Part shown: positions 19,385 through 30,689 of the stretch, in pieces | Position numbering within the stretch: position 1 is the first letter of the stretch | How the letters are laid out: each line of letters opens with the position of its first letter | Origin: Chlorokybus atmophyticus | Taxonomy: Eukaryota > Streptophyta > Chlorokybophyceae > Chlorokybales > Chlorokybaceae | Length of the DNA: 64,000 nt | Assembly: GCA_009103225.1 (NCBI GenBank) | Contig: RHPI01000160.1 | Span: 49,377-113,376 of the forward strand | Direction: 5' to 3' | The notes under the pieces: generated by a model | Seen by the model: only the letters and a program-made list of their open reading frames with translations | Told to the model about the DNA's origin: nothing | Databases searched by the model: none | Program-made: the position numbers and the translations under genes

Positions 19385-21411
19385 GTCCTTCGCAGCCTGC
19401 TTGCTTGCGGCCGCCTTCTCCTTGGCGGCCTTCTCCTTGACAGCCTTCTCTTTGAAAACCTACTCGGCATATACGCAAGTGCAAGTGTATTGTGATTGAC
19501 ATACATTATACAAAACCTTACATAAGCAATGCGTGCACCCGTTCAATGGAGGCCTCGTCCTCTTGTGTGTCCTCTGCGTCCTCCTCATTACTCTTGTCAT
19601 CGGTGGCTTCGTCGCCCTGTTGGGCCTCATCATCTAAAAAGTTTTTGGCTGCAACAGCGCTCTGCGACTAGAAGCGTTGAGGTTTGATAAGCAATAGACT
19701 ACTACGGGTTGGGCAGCCATATCTTGAAACGTTATGTAGGTTCTGTTGCCTAGATGCCTAGATAGAGCAAAGTATATATAAATTGCATCAATATTAAAAT
19801 TTGCACAGACAATATAGCTATTTGCGCAAGCATTGCTTTTTTGCCCCTTCCTTGAACGTATCTCCTACTTCTTTGCCCACCTTTTCCGCAGGCTGGACAA
19901 TTAGCAATGTGTAATAGCTGAGACTACTGACACAACATGGACAATATACATTGTTCACACAAATACGCTGCACGTAAAATATGGGCACGCGCATGCGCAC
20001 AAGTGTCAGATATATAAAGCATTTCAGCTAAGCACATAATTCAATGCATACCTTTCTCTTTTGCTTTCGTCGATCAATCTTCCCCTCCGCTGCGTTGAGC
20101 GCCTTCATCTTTGCGTGTACACACATATTTGGATTGTTAAAAGGCTAATAGTCGCACCACTTGTAGATGCAACTCCATGCTTACCCAAATGGCTGATTGC
20201 TTGAGCTGTGATAGCTTTCGGCTAGCCTCGTCTCGCAGCTCAAGTATCCATTGCGGGAAGGTTGAGACTCAAGCGCTATTACGTAAAAAAAGTTGGGCGT
20301 TACACGCAAGGACAAGCTGACATTATAAGGAATGTAACATTAATATCGACCGCAGGTAATACAAAACAAAACCAAGCGGCTTACCTTTCAGTATGTATTT
20401 GATCACCGAGGAAATGTTCAACCATCTCATGTTTATGTTTAAAGATTTGTATTAAAATTGACAAAACGCTTCACTTTGCTTTGCACAGTAGGTGTAGTCA
20501 GTTAGCTTAGGCTTTGTATGCGCAACCACTTCAACATGAAACTCAAGGCGTCATACCCGCACTCCTTTACTGTAGTCCTCATGATTGCAGTAAGTGTAAG
20601 GCTCGATTACCTTGATATCATTTCTCATCCTCTTCTGCAAATGTCATGAATACCCAGTATTTATAGCTATACAATCAGCCAAACAAGCGAAGTTGTGCTC
20701 ATTGACAAAGTGTACATGTTGTTACTGTGCAAGCTCGTCTTTCTTCTCCTTAAGGGCTTGTGCATCATCGTCGACAGGCCGTTTTTAACCTACAATCACA
20801 AAAAAAACAAGCAATGCCATAGCTGCTTGACTATTGGCATGCACATGAATGCACACGCAACTTGCTGGTTGAGGCTGCCTATTAACGGCGCTGCTTGTCA
20901 TAAACCTTAGCAAGTTAGTTGACATGCTTGTCCAAGGTCGTCTTTTCTTGCTCATTGCTTCGACAGTTTGCTCATAGAGATCCGCGGGCCAATTTGGCCC
21001 TATACGTATGATCATCTCCGCCTGCAAAAACAAAGCAATCAATTTGTTAAGAACCTTCGCATTTGTGAGCTTGAAGAAAGACACACACAGCTGTTAAACA
21101 ATGGCTGGAACCCTTGCGTCCAGCATACATGTGCATGCTGTGGTTGTTTGCAACTGCGAATGCTTGATCTAGACGCTACAGATGCAAACCCCCTTGCATT
21201 TACCATGTGCATGCTGTGTGAATTAGTATACACAAGAAACAACGCAGGTAACACATCCAACCTGAGCCCTAGCCATGGGCATCGCCTTTTTGCTTATGGC
21301 GATAAGCAAAGCACTTCAGCGCTCTGCCGCAGCTCTCTCTCGCGCCACTTTCAGCTCTGCCATTGCTACTCTAACTGCACCTCCGCAGCGTCAAGCACAA
21401 TACGTAAGTAG
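19385..21411 (-). CDS. Multi-exon Lys/Glu/Ala-rich protein, minus strand, unidentified
   Basis: Several short minus-strand exons with plausible splice sites encode charged, helix-prone segments. From 5' to 3': VAMAELKVARERAAAER (about 21340-21390); AEMIIRIGPNWPADLYEQ... (acceptor at 21020, down to about 20890); ALKEKKDELAQ (near 20740); ILELRDEASRKLSQLK (near 20190-20245, donor GTAAGC); MKALNAAEGKIDRRKQ (20052-20111, donor GTATGC); AEKVGKEVGDTFKEGAKK (near 19840-19890); an Asp/Glu-rich exon (about 19530-19635); and FKEKAVKEKAAKEKAAASK (about 19395-19458). Exon joins are not proven. The composition suggests a coiled-coil or extended charged protein. Its downstream end may continue at 3.3-3.5 kb, beyond the retroelement. 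Confidence 0.4.
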
Positions 21412-21454
21412 AGTTTGCGACATAAAGCTAACGAATTAAGGTTTCACCTTTCGC

Positions 21455-21493
21455 AACAAAGATGATTAGGGCAGAACCCTAATCATCTTTGTT
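21455..21493. repeat. Perfect 17-bp hairpin
   Basis: Arms 21455-21471 and 21477-21493 are exact reverse complements with a 5-nt loop (CAGAA). The hairpin lies between the minus-strand charged gene and the short plus-strand ORF that starts at 21534. It could be the tip of an inverted-repeat element or an RNA stem. Confidence 0.85.
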
Positions 21494-21533
21494 TATGTGC
21501 TGTTCATTAAGGCAGCAGCAGGGTGGAGGCGAC

Positions 21534-21788
21534 ATGGCCAGCGCTTGGCGGAAGCAAGGTGGAGTTGCTGCCGAAGGTGGATTGTTTGGGTCCAACAGCT
21601 CAAGTAGCTTGAGCGATATAGAAAACGACCCTCTGATCCCCTCTGAACCCTCTGGCAGCCAATTTGCCAGGTTAGCTCCCGGGTCGGCAAGCCCAAGCAG
21701 CAGGTCAACAAGCTCCATTGATGTATTCAACTTGAGGCGTGTCCAGCATGGAGAGGAAGCCCAAGGATTGCTGCGTCATGACCAATAA
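21534..21788 (+). CDS. Short hypothetical protein, Ser-rich (84 aa)
   Basis: The ORF starts with ATG 21534 (MASAWRKQGGVAAEGG) and ends with TAA. Its middle is acidic and Ser-rich (SNSSSSLSDIENDPLIP), followed by Ser/Pro-rich sequence. Such a composition is typical of cytosolic N-terminal tails of membrane or trafficking proteins, and a splice could extend it. I recognise no family, and no second exon could be assigned. Confidence 0.35.
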   Translation: MASAWRKQGGVAAEGGLFGSNSSSSLSDIENDPLIPSEPSGSQFARLAPGSASPSSRSTSSIDVFNLRRVQHGEEAQGLLRHDQ

Positions 21789-22174
21789 GACCCCCTTCAA
21801 GTTAGAGTGCAACACACACACATGCAATGGCCACCCTTCTGCACTATGCATAAACAGCTTTGCCTCGCATTACCGTCATTTATTGTACTTTTTTGTTGTC
21901 CATGTAAAGATTGCCAGAATCGGTCGGCACTAAAGCACACAACCAAGCGCACACGCAACCGACATATCCGTGCACGTGGACTGCACGATCCGTTGGTAAG
22001 CAATTGTTTGGTTGGCTGAAGTCCGCTATGCTCTCGCACAATTATTAAGCATTTTTCCAAGTAATTGTTTCAAGCTGTGCAAGCAAGCACAGACAAGTTG
22101 TTACAATTTGCAAGAGGCACGGCAAAACTGAACACTTAAAACACTGCACTTTCAAGTGCTAGCTTGAGCAGCGG

Positions 22175-22683
22175 TTGAGACCTCCATGCAACTCAAAAAC
22201 GTATGTGCCAGATTCACTCTTGCCCTTTTACGATGGTGGTATTCCCATTAACAAACGGTTTCAGTACTACAGCCACTATTATATGGTTCGCAGTTCACGT
22301 ATGGACAAAGCTGGGCTGCATTTGTTTGCCTTGTCAAACATTCTCGGCAACACTTTGGAGATGCCATGTGACAATCCGCGTTACAGTCATACGGAGATAG
22401 TTGCGGTGTTTGGAAAGAAGTTGGGTTGGTAGGTTCGACTTTTGCTTGAGAGTAAAAGTCGAATTCCACTGCGTGAGCGGGAGTACATAAATGTTGACGT
22501 GCGATTTGGCAACATCGCTGGCTACAGCAATTTGGCTGCGTGTCGTCGGGAGCAATCCGCTGAGTACTATTTCAAAGATCAGCGCGTGTGAATCCGTAGC
22601 CCAAGGATCATTAAGATGCACGAGGAGGTGCTGACTTTGTACAGCTTCTACCCGTCCCCGCCAGGCCTTACATTTGATATGTA
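22175..22683 (+). pseudogene. Unidentified ORF remnant with two in-frame stops
   Basis: One frame runs over 169 codons with stops TAG (about 22430-22432) and TGA (about 22589-22591) before a final TAG. It encodes compact, globular-looking sequence: LLPFYDGGIPINKRFQYYSH, LHLFALSNILGNTLEMPC, REYINVDVRFGNIAGYSN and HEEVLTLYSFYPSPPGL. The texture is that of a real enzyme or mobile-element protein, not of a random frame. A 10-bp hairpin (22434-22443/22454-22463) sits right after the first stop. I cannot name a family. Confidence 0.45.
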
Positions 22684-24640
22684 GTGTAGGTGGTATCATA
22701 AAACTCTGACTGTACGGCTGTATTGCTGTTGTAAATGTTGACATTGTTGTAATGACGCTAGTTTCAAGTGGTTATGCATTTTTAATTGGTAACGTAATGG
22801 GTTGATTGACGGTGGTAATATTAAGGTGTAGTTGTGAAGATTTACATGCACGTAAAAACGCCAAGTGTTAAGTTAGAAAGGCACACGAAAGTGGCTTTTG
22901 AAACGTCACGTGAGCGAACTCACGTATGACGGCGGAAGCCGTTTCATGCATAAAGAATTCATACGGCGAGGACAGCCCTGCTACCACTACCCCATGATAT
23001 GATATAAATGTTTAAGCAAACATTGTCGTAAGCGGCCAACAAATTAAGCTTAAATAGTTAGCCGAAAAGAGAAGACGGTTAAAGCTAAGTACTGAATATT
23101 GGATAAGCACTTAGATGGATGACACTTGGTGATCACTTGTAGCAGGTACTGCTGCCGGGATTAACAGTGAGGCTATACTCGGACGTGTATCGCTATAAGC
23201 ATTACGAAGTGTCATGTACCGCGAATAATATGCATTATATCTTGGGTTCATATGAACCTAAGATAGTACTGCGCAATGTTGAATATGGCCATGGTTTGAT
23301 TGTTGCAGTGGGTAGTAACTTGCCCATTATGTCGCGAGAAACAGCAGCTTGCTTTTGCAAACCCATGATCAAAGAATCAACTCTCGGTTGAGTTATCACT
23401 AAGCTTTGACCAGTTCGTGAACTCGCACGGATATAACGAATACTGCGTGAGAAGGTACCTGAGATTGGGTGAGCAAGGACAGGCTTGTGAAGGACAAAGG
23501 TAGAAGTGGAGACCTTCAACGGACGTAGCTAATCCTTACATTGAGAAGAACAAAAACAGTACTTGGCGTGAGTAAATGGTTCTCGGCATGTGTGGATGCT
23601 GTAGCATCGGCACTTTAAGTGCCGAATTGGGAGCACCTTCTGCGTGACAATCATGTCCTTGGAAAGTCAATGCGGTGGGGTAGGTGCTCCGTCCGTAAAG
23701 ATACGGCAGATTAAGCTAAGGCCTAAGTTGGGACTCGAACGGTAGTGATAAGAGCAAACGAAATCACTACTTAGGTTTTAGGGGATTCGAATCCTCTTGT
23801 GGTGATGAGAAGCTGCGGTAACAGGTTAAAGTACGACAAATCCATCAAATCAAAACCGAATTGACCCTAGCACATAATCCATTCGAAGGAGGACACCCGT
23901 GAAACTCTAAGCGGGGAGGATTAAGCGAAGTCGCTAATATCCTAAGTTTCCTCGTAAAGCGAATTGTCGTAAAAATCTTTAAGGCATTGGCTAGCTTTTT
24001 AGCGGCGCATACTAGCATTAGTCTAGCTAGCTTCCCATGCCTGCAATATAAATTAGCCATTTGAAAAAGATATGCGGATTTGTGGAGACGCGAATACATG
24101 CCCAGAAGTTAGATTCCACCTAATTGAGTTTGGGGAGACAATTGGAACTTGAGTAGAGTTCTTTATCTCCCTCACTGCCGACACTTTTGGAAGGCGAAGC
24201 ACCTTCCCGCACTTGGGAATTTGAGGGCGTAAGCCCTTCTTAAAGATTCGAGCGATAATTTTTTAAGTGAATTAAGTAAACCAACAAGTTGAATCGGTAT
24301 GTGAAGCATTGGCCGAAGTTGCGAAGTCGCGAATCTCAAGAACCGCTAAGTGTAAATACTTGGCTAGAATTTAGTTGCGCTCAGTCCGTGTGTAGATAAC
24401 TAAGGCCACATTCACAGAGTCAAGCACTTTGTGAATACAAAAAACGCCGTTATTACATTGTAGCTTTCTGTGCTATTGTTACCCGCAGCTCTAACTATAG
24501 CACAACATGTGTGAAAATGCGCTCGTGATTGTACTTTTATGGGTGATGCCAACAGAAGCTTGCATTTTCGTCTCATGTGGATCATAGCATGGTGATGGAG
24601 CATAAAAAGTAAGCGAGGACGATCACCACCCTGCTAACAA
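22684..24640. other. AT-rich stretch with palindromes, no gene recognised
   Basis: No open frame with a family signature was found. Palindromes occur at 23238-23265 (14-bp arms, one mismatch) and 23607-23625 (9-bp arms, 1-nt centre). A segment near 23073-23133 (GTTAAAGCTAAGTACTG, then AGCACTTAGATGGATGAC) resembles the internal part of eukaryotic 5S rRNA (GTTAAGC, AGTACTTGGATGGGTGACC), but no complete 5S can be built. The stretch could be the end of a transposon or inserted organelle DNA. Confidence 0.35.
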
Positions 24641-24707
24641 TATAGCCGCCGAGTTGACGCAGTCACCGCAATCTCCCTCAGGCTCACCTACTATGGTGCC
24701 AACTGCG

Positions 24708-24898
24708 GCCCAACAGTCATTACAGGAGCTGCTGTCGTCACCTGAGCATGTTGGTCATGTGCGGCTTGATGCAGACATTCAGGAGGCTCCTTAGTAACAA
24801 CCGCGGCCCAGCAATCATCATTGAATCTGCTGTTGTCACCTGAGCATGAAGATGTTGGTCATTTGCAGCTTGATGCAGACATTTAGGAGGCTTAGTGA
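24708..24898 (+). repeat. Two coding tandem units of about 90-100 bp
   Basis: Units 24708-24796 and 24797-24898 encode similar peptides: TAAQQSLQELLSSPEHVGH...LDADIQEA, and TAAQQSSLNLLLSPEHEDVGH...LDADI-stop-EA. Where unit 1 has CAG (24780-24782), unit 2 has TAG (24884-24886). They lie just upstream of the tnp2-like transposase remnant and may be its N-terminal repeats. Confidence 0.65.
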
Positions 24899-24899
24899 C

Positions 24900-26725
24900 A
24901 GTCGTAATCATAATGCTGATCATCTTTGGGCTTCAGTCACAAAGAGAGTGCTGGCCAGGGAAAAACGAACAAGAAAAAGAAGAAAAGGAGGCCTCGGAAA
25001 GTATTCCGCTACTTTTCGCCAATCCCATGTCTGTAGAGCATGCAAATTTAAGGCTTTTACCTCACACGTGACGTACCACGCGGAGCACCGCTCACAAGAC
25101 AAGTGGATGCGCGCAATATATGACTCATCATGCTGGTCGCGCATGGAACAATTCTACATCGACTTTTGCAACCCGCGCCCCTTGCGATTGGGGTTTGCAA
25201 CCGATTGCGTCAACCTTCAAAGTTCTCCTCCGCGCAAAGCAACTACAATGTGTGGCCGCTCACCGTCTGCTTCCTAAACCTCCCGCCCTCTTTGGTGTTA
25301 ATGTTGATATTGCGTATAATAACAGCGTTTTTGTACTCGTCTGCTTTGCAAGACCCAACAAGCCCAAGCACATTAACACCTATAACACCTATATCTAGCC
25401 TTTGGTAGACGAATTCAAGCAGTTTTGGAGGGGTGCATCAGCTGTGGACAGCATCCAATGCACACTGGATCTGCCTCCCAAGTTTCTTCGGAAAGCCATC
25501 TTACTTTTTTGCATATAGGACTACCCATTTTTGAAAAATGTGAAACGTCATATGCAAGGGAAGGTTTGCTGTGTTGTTTGCGGTGATGCTTTCAATGCCG
25601 AGCATAGCCCATGGTTGTTAAAGACGGCAATGGTTGGGCACCGTCAATTCTTGCCACTTGATCATTTTTAACGACATCATGAGAGCTTTGGCCCACTTAA
25701 AAAAAAAGGCCGCCACTTGCACCGTTGAGCAAAGACGATGTTTATTTTGGAGGTGAGTTATTGCATTTGCAAGTTCATTGCTCTTATACTATACATGTGC
25801 ATGTGTTAGCAAACCCGTAATCATCATCAATGCGTGTTGCGTGCAAGCACTGATGATGTCAATTGCTAGGAACATGTGGAGAGATGTGAGCAGGGACATG
25901 ACCCTGAAAGCGTGGAGGAGTGGAAGAACAAAGGCATAAAAGGCCTCTTTTTGTTTAGGCAGTTGCCATACAAGCATGAAGTCCTCACACACATCATCAA
26001 CCATATGCATTGCGTTATCAACACCATACACTGGCTTTTACACCTCCTCACCGGCAAAGCTGGTACGCAAACACAATTAGAGCATAATGTTTGTATTGAC
26101 GAGCACTCATTAACATGTGGGTTGTTGCAGGCGATGGTATTCGAGGAAGGTATAAGTTGATGGACAAGCGTGCTGACTTATGGCCCGTGCAGAAGGTGAA
26201 TACGAAAGGTAAAAAGGTGGTAGAGAAGCGGTAGCCCCTTTCTTCACGCGTCAAGAGCTACGCGACATTCAAGCGACTTGGAAGAATGTAAAGTTTCCTA
26301 CGAGGTTCAGAAGCTTCTAAGGTCTCTGAACTTAAAAAAACAAAAAAGCAAAAAAAAGTTATTGCTGATGAACAGCCCAGATTCTCATGACTTGCACAAT
26401 ATAGGTAAGTTGTTGCAATAATATAATTACTATTGCAGCATGTATGCACATACATGCGTATGCAATGCACATATGGCAATGTGTGATGTAACTGACACTG
26501 TTGCTTTATGCAGATAGCATATTGCTACCAGTAATTGTTTCGAATAGGCTTGGATCAGCCCAGAGGCTAACGCTGGCTTGGATTTTCAATGCGTTGAGCC
26601 AAGTGTGTGCCGCTTGGCTGCTTGAAGATAGGCAGCTCCTACGTGACAATAAAATCGATATGCTAGAGTGCTTGTGTCTGCTAAAGCGCGATTTTCGGCT
26701 ATCTTTGTATACCGTTTCGACTTAG
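24900..26725 (+). pseudogene. Decayed tnp2/Transposase_21 transposase (CACTA superfamily)
   Basis: Conserved blocks of the family are readable in changing frames and in the right order. They are: PLRLGFATDCVN; NYNVWPLTVCFLNLPPSL; FARPNKPKHINTYNTYI-stop-PLVDEFKQFWRG; FLRKAILLFC.-DYPFLKN; CCVVCGDAF with MVGHRQFLPLDHF; DPESVEEWKNKGIK...LPYKHEVLTHIINHMHCV, matching the family's HNLDVMHIEKN segment; an LTKEE-like FTRQELRDIQATWKNVKFPT; NSPDSHDLHNI; and the C-terminal AWIFNALSQVCAAWLLEDRQ. The enzyme would cut and paste a CACTA-type DNA transposon in the nucleus. Multiple frameshifts and stops (for example TAG 25396) show it is dead. No CACTA terminal repeats were identified. Confidence 0.8.
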
Positions 26726-28115
26726 ATGATTGTATTTACAAACGATGCAACAATTGCGAGAGTGCGGTCCAAGTTGAAGCGTGTGGATGTTCAGGGCAGA
26801 GCGCGAGATGCAGCACATCCGCATCCAACTAGTCAGTCGAAAGGGCTAGAGGCGAGCGTCGCGTCTGATGCAACGAAACGCATTTTCAACTTCTCTAAGG
26901 CAATGAAGGCGATTATGCCAGAAGCTAGTGTGTCCGTGTCGTCTATTGAAAACACGACCGGTATATTCGCTATTGGGATCAGGCAATACATGCGTCTTTT
27001 ATCAAAACGAGCGGCGCGACATCATTTTGTAACTTCGCAACAACAATGCCGAGCTTGCAGACCTTTACAGATACGTTGTGAATGTCCAGTACTTTGTTGG
27101 TATTAATCTTGACTTTGCAAATATTTGCAACCAACATGTCATGTTTTGTCATGATTGGTTTACACTTTAAAATTGCGTGACTTCAGACTTTAACATTTGA
27201 CCGCCAACCATCTTTTACGCTACAGCTAATTATGGATACGCATGTTGTCGCTCAGGCGATATGATTTGTTTTGCAACTGTCTCAAGCGCAAACGGCGTAA
27301 ACGTGGACGTAGAAGCGAGGATTTGCACACCATGACGCGTGCGGAATTTATAGAGCGGTGTTTGGATGTGACCAATAACACCAGTTTTGGACTACGAGAG
27401 CTGTTCCTGGGCTGCCTAGCTCAAGCAGAGTGTTTTAAACACATGGAAGTAGAGGGGCGGCATTTTTTAGTTGCGGATTGGGATAAGGGCAAGGTCACGT
27501 GTGATGCTGACGTTGAGGCCGCGTTTACATCAGACTTTAGGCGCTGGCAAGTTGATGACAACGCTGCTATATTGAGGCATTTTTTCCAAGATGTTGAAGA
27601 TTCGTTTTGTGACGACAACGGTCAGTTTGGTGTGTGTTATGTTTTCAAATCATCGCCGAATGCATCACCGTATTCTGTCGAAGTGTGTACCGATATCTCA
27701 TCAAGTTCTTGCAGGTGCATATTTGCAACGTGAAATGGTATAAGAAGCAGTTTGACAAGGAGCAAATACCCGCCACAACAGCAACCGGCTGCTTTTGAGT
27801 GGAAAAGAACACATTCACAAAGAACGAGTCATTGATTGAGCCCGATCGTATAACCAGGCCAGGTGTTCTTTGTACCGGATTCAAGTTACCATTACCATCT
27901 CATTATGCTGAAGAAGAAGATTGCGAGCATTGCAGCAATGACTGCATCCGTCCGTGCACCCGTACCCGATGGGTTCACGTGAAAAGAACATGTGAGCTAC
28001 CCTATGGAGCTGCAGGCGTTGATGCTAGAAGAGGGGCGTGGGTTGTGTTTGATGGGACGTAGTTGAATACCATAGATGATGACGATAGTGATGTCGAAAG
28101 CGAGGAAGAGGAGTA
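26726..28115 (+). pseudogene. Downstream ORFs of the tnp2-like element, unassigned
   Basis: Three successive open stretches follow the transposase on the same strand: 26726-27106, 27242-27733 and about 27799-28115. The second contains FGLRELFLGCLAQAECF and DFRRWQVDDNAAILRHFF. The last has a Cys-rich motif (CEHCSNDCIRPC) and ends in an acidic tail (DDDDSDVESEEEE). CACTA elements often carry further domains after tnp2, so I infer these belong to the same element or its second gene. I recognise no domain. Confidence 0.35.
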
Positions 28116-29290
28116 GGCGTGAAGAGACTTGAGATATCAGTCCCATGCATATAGAGATATTGTCATTGCTAATACCGACAAATGCATTCTAAGCTATACT
28201 ATAGATATGAACATAGCCTACCTATCCCTTGGCAGCGATGGTAAACCCGTATTTGTCGTAATAATGTCATTGTGAACATAGCTGCCCTACTTTACATTTA
28301 CAATATAGATGTTGCTGTAAATTGCCTATCACGTAGCAGCGTTAAAAACCTATATTTGTAATGATAAAATGATAAGATTATGTTATATAACTACCCTAAT
28401 TCACATCTATAATATACACACATTTGCATGGGTTTTGAGGTCCAATCTCTGATTGAGTTTGGTCGTGATTCCATGTTTACGCCTATATTGTAGACAAACA
28501 TGTTTACATTATAGACACGACCCCTCGAGACATCAATGCAGATACCAAAAGCTATTTTATATTAGCTAACATTGAAACAATTGGGAGGGGGAATGCGTGC
28601 CAACATCTGCCCTTCCACGTTTGTACACAAGGATACACACACATGTGCGCCAGGTTGAGCACACCTACACACGCATGCACCTGTACTTAAACATAGTCAG
28701 GCAAGTGCACTCCTGCACCCGCGCATACCCACGCTGTCACGCCTATAAGGCTGACAAGAGTCATTCTCTGTCCCTTACTTATGTTTGTATGAAGGGACCA
28801 AGTGGGATCTGCCATTCATAAGCAAGTGTAAGTGCTTATGGCGTGTGCTCTCATGCGGTCCGCTCCTAAGCCTATGTGGGCCTTGAGTGATGATAAACTA
28901 CACAAAGCATTGATGCTTGGCTAACACGGAGCTGGTTAATGCCTGGCATGTGAGCCTTTGCTATTACATTGTAAGTTGCCACGGGAAGTGGCAGAAGATG
29001 GTGAGCCAAGTTGGCAAACCACAGGATCTGCACTGTGGTAGTGCGATTTGCCACAGCTTTTACAGTCGCATGGCAAGTGGTGCCTGTGGGCAATCCGCAA
29101 GTGCATATATACTAGGAGAGCCTACGGTTATACTTCTAAAGTAGAATTGTTATTCCTATGAGAATGCTAGGTGATTGATACTCCCGAGGTGGAGTTGGGA
29201 GGTTCCAATGTTGGAACAAGGTCAGCGCATAGAGACAAGGCTTGTGGCCTTGAACATCCTGTGTGCCAGATCGGGAGACTCTCGCGACCT
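28116..29290. other. No gene recognised
   Basis: AT-rich sequence with short imperfect direct repeats (for example around 28240-28330, TATTTGT and CCTATC motifs). Nothing coding can be supported. Confidence 0.4.
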
Positions 29291-29294
29291 GCTT

Positions 29295-29324
29295 TATACC
29301 ACATGCTGCTAAGCATGTGGTATA
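29295..29324. repeat. Perfect 13-bp hairpin
   Basis: Arms TATACCACATGCT (29295-29307) and its exact reverse complement (29312-29324) enclose a 4-nt loop. It is in a stretch without genes and may be a MITE end or an RNA stem. Confidence 0.85.
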
Positions 29325-30051
29325 GATGCTAAGTTGCATCCTTAAATAGGGATCCGATCAGTAGTGATCAAGACATCAGTGCGTGTTTGCCTTACAAGAG
29401 GGCCACTTGTGCGTGGGGTGCCTGGTTGTTGGTTGCTAAGGGGCTCTCCCCTCATCCCTTGTGGGGTGTGGTGTCGTGATGTTATGCACGTGGGTGTGTT
29501 GGGCGTGTGGGTATGTGTCTGGAGCTGTGTGGAGAGGTTGGCGGTCATCCTCTCCTCCCTTGCTGCTGAGTTGCAACTTCCCCTGCAACGTGCACCGTGG
29601 TGCTGGTGGGACTTCCGCTGTAAGTCTTTGATGCTTGTGCATAAGTTTGCCAAGCCCCGATCAGCAAGTAAGTAGTGGTTACACACGCACATTCTCACAT
29701 GTAGGGCATAAGAGGTCACCTATGAGGTCACCTATGCACGGCATAAGAGGTCACAGAGATTGATCAATTACCAACTTGTTTTTTGGCGTTAAACATCCGT
29801 CGCACACACCAAAATGCAATTGACGGCAACAGCAACAACTATTATGATGGAGCATCACCAGCCACAAGCAATAATGTGTGCATAAGCGCAATGATTACCT
29901 GCAGGTTCACCTAGATACACTATACACCCAAGTTCTGTACTACAGGCGACATCAACACCTGCTCCTGCGCGCCAACGCAAATTACAAATGCGGCAGCTAC
30001 TGCCAACAAGCATCTAGCACACCTACCTCCTTGCCTTACTATTAGCCCTGT

Positions 30052-30056
<5 letters not shown>

Positions 30057-30088
<32 letters not shown>

Positions 30089-30189
30089 NNNNNNNNNNNN
30101 NNNNNNNNNNNNNNNNNNNNNNNNNNNNNNNNNNNNNNNNNNNNNNNNNNNNNNNNNNNNNNNNNNNNNNNNNATATATATATATATAT
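30057..30189. repeat. TA microsatellite around an assembly gap
   Basis: A (TA)n run leads into an 85-base N gap (30089-30173) and resumes after it to 30189. The true length is unknown. Predicted peptides across it are meaningless. Confidence 0.95.
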
Positions 30190-30689
30190 AACATATTAGC
30201 CTCATCAGTAAGAAACAACGACACTGCTCGGGAGCCTCACCGTGTGAACGAACTACTCGAGCTGTCCGTCACCGTCCACCTACTTGAACTATCCCTGGCC
30301 ACCCGATCAGTCCATGCCGTAAACAACTAACAGACGGTGGACTTGTTATGGGAGCGATCAGTAACACCGTCCTGTTTGAACGTCGTCGGACATGATTCAA
30401 AAAAACGAATAGCCGTTAGGCTGGCGGCAGTGCCGGCGGCGGTGCGGGGAGGTGAACAACATGTGCGCAAATGTGTTTGCTTGTGTGTAACCTTTATGTT
30501 CTCTTCGGTATTGATTGAAACGAACAGTGAACATAGGTGCAACGTATGCACGAACAGCTTGGTGTTTGTCAAGAGATGCCTGCGCCTGCAGGCAGACTTG
30601 TGCAACGCTGCGGAAGTATTGCCTTGCCAATGCTATGCTTGCTTGCTGTTTGAGTTCAGTATATGGTGGTGCATACAACGGCATGAGTA

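Noticed and set aside
23780-23800. tRNA T-arm (GGATTCGAATCC)
   Set aside because: The short palindrome matches a T-loop, but no A box, acceptor stem or anticodon arm lies at the required distance.
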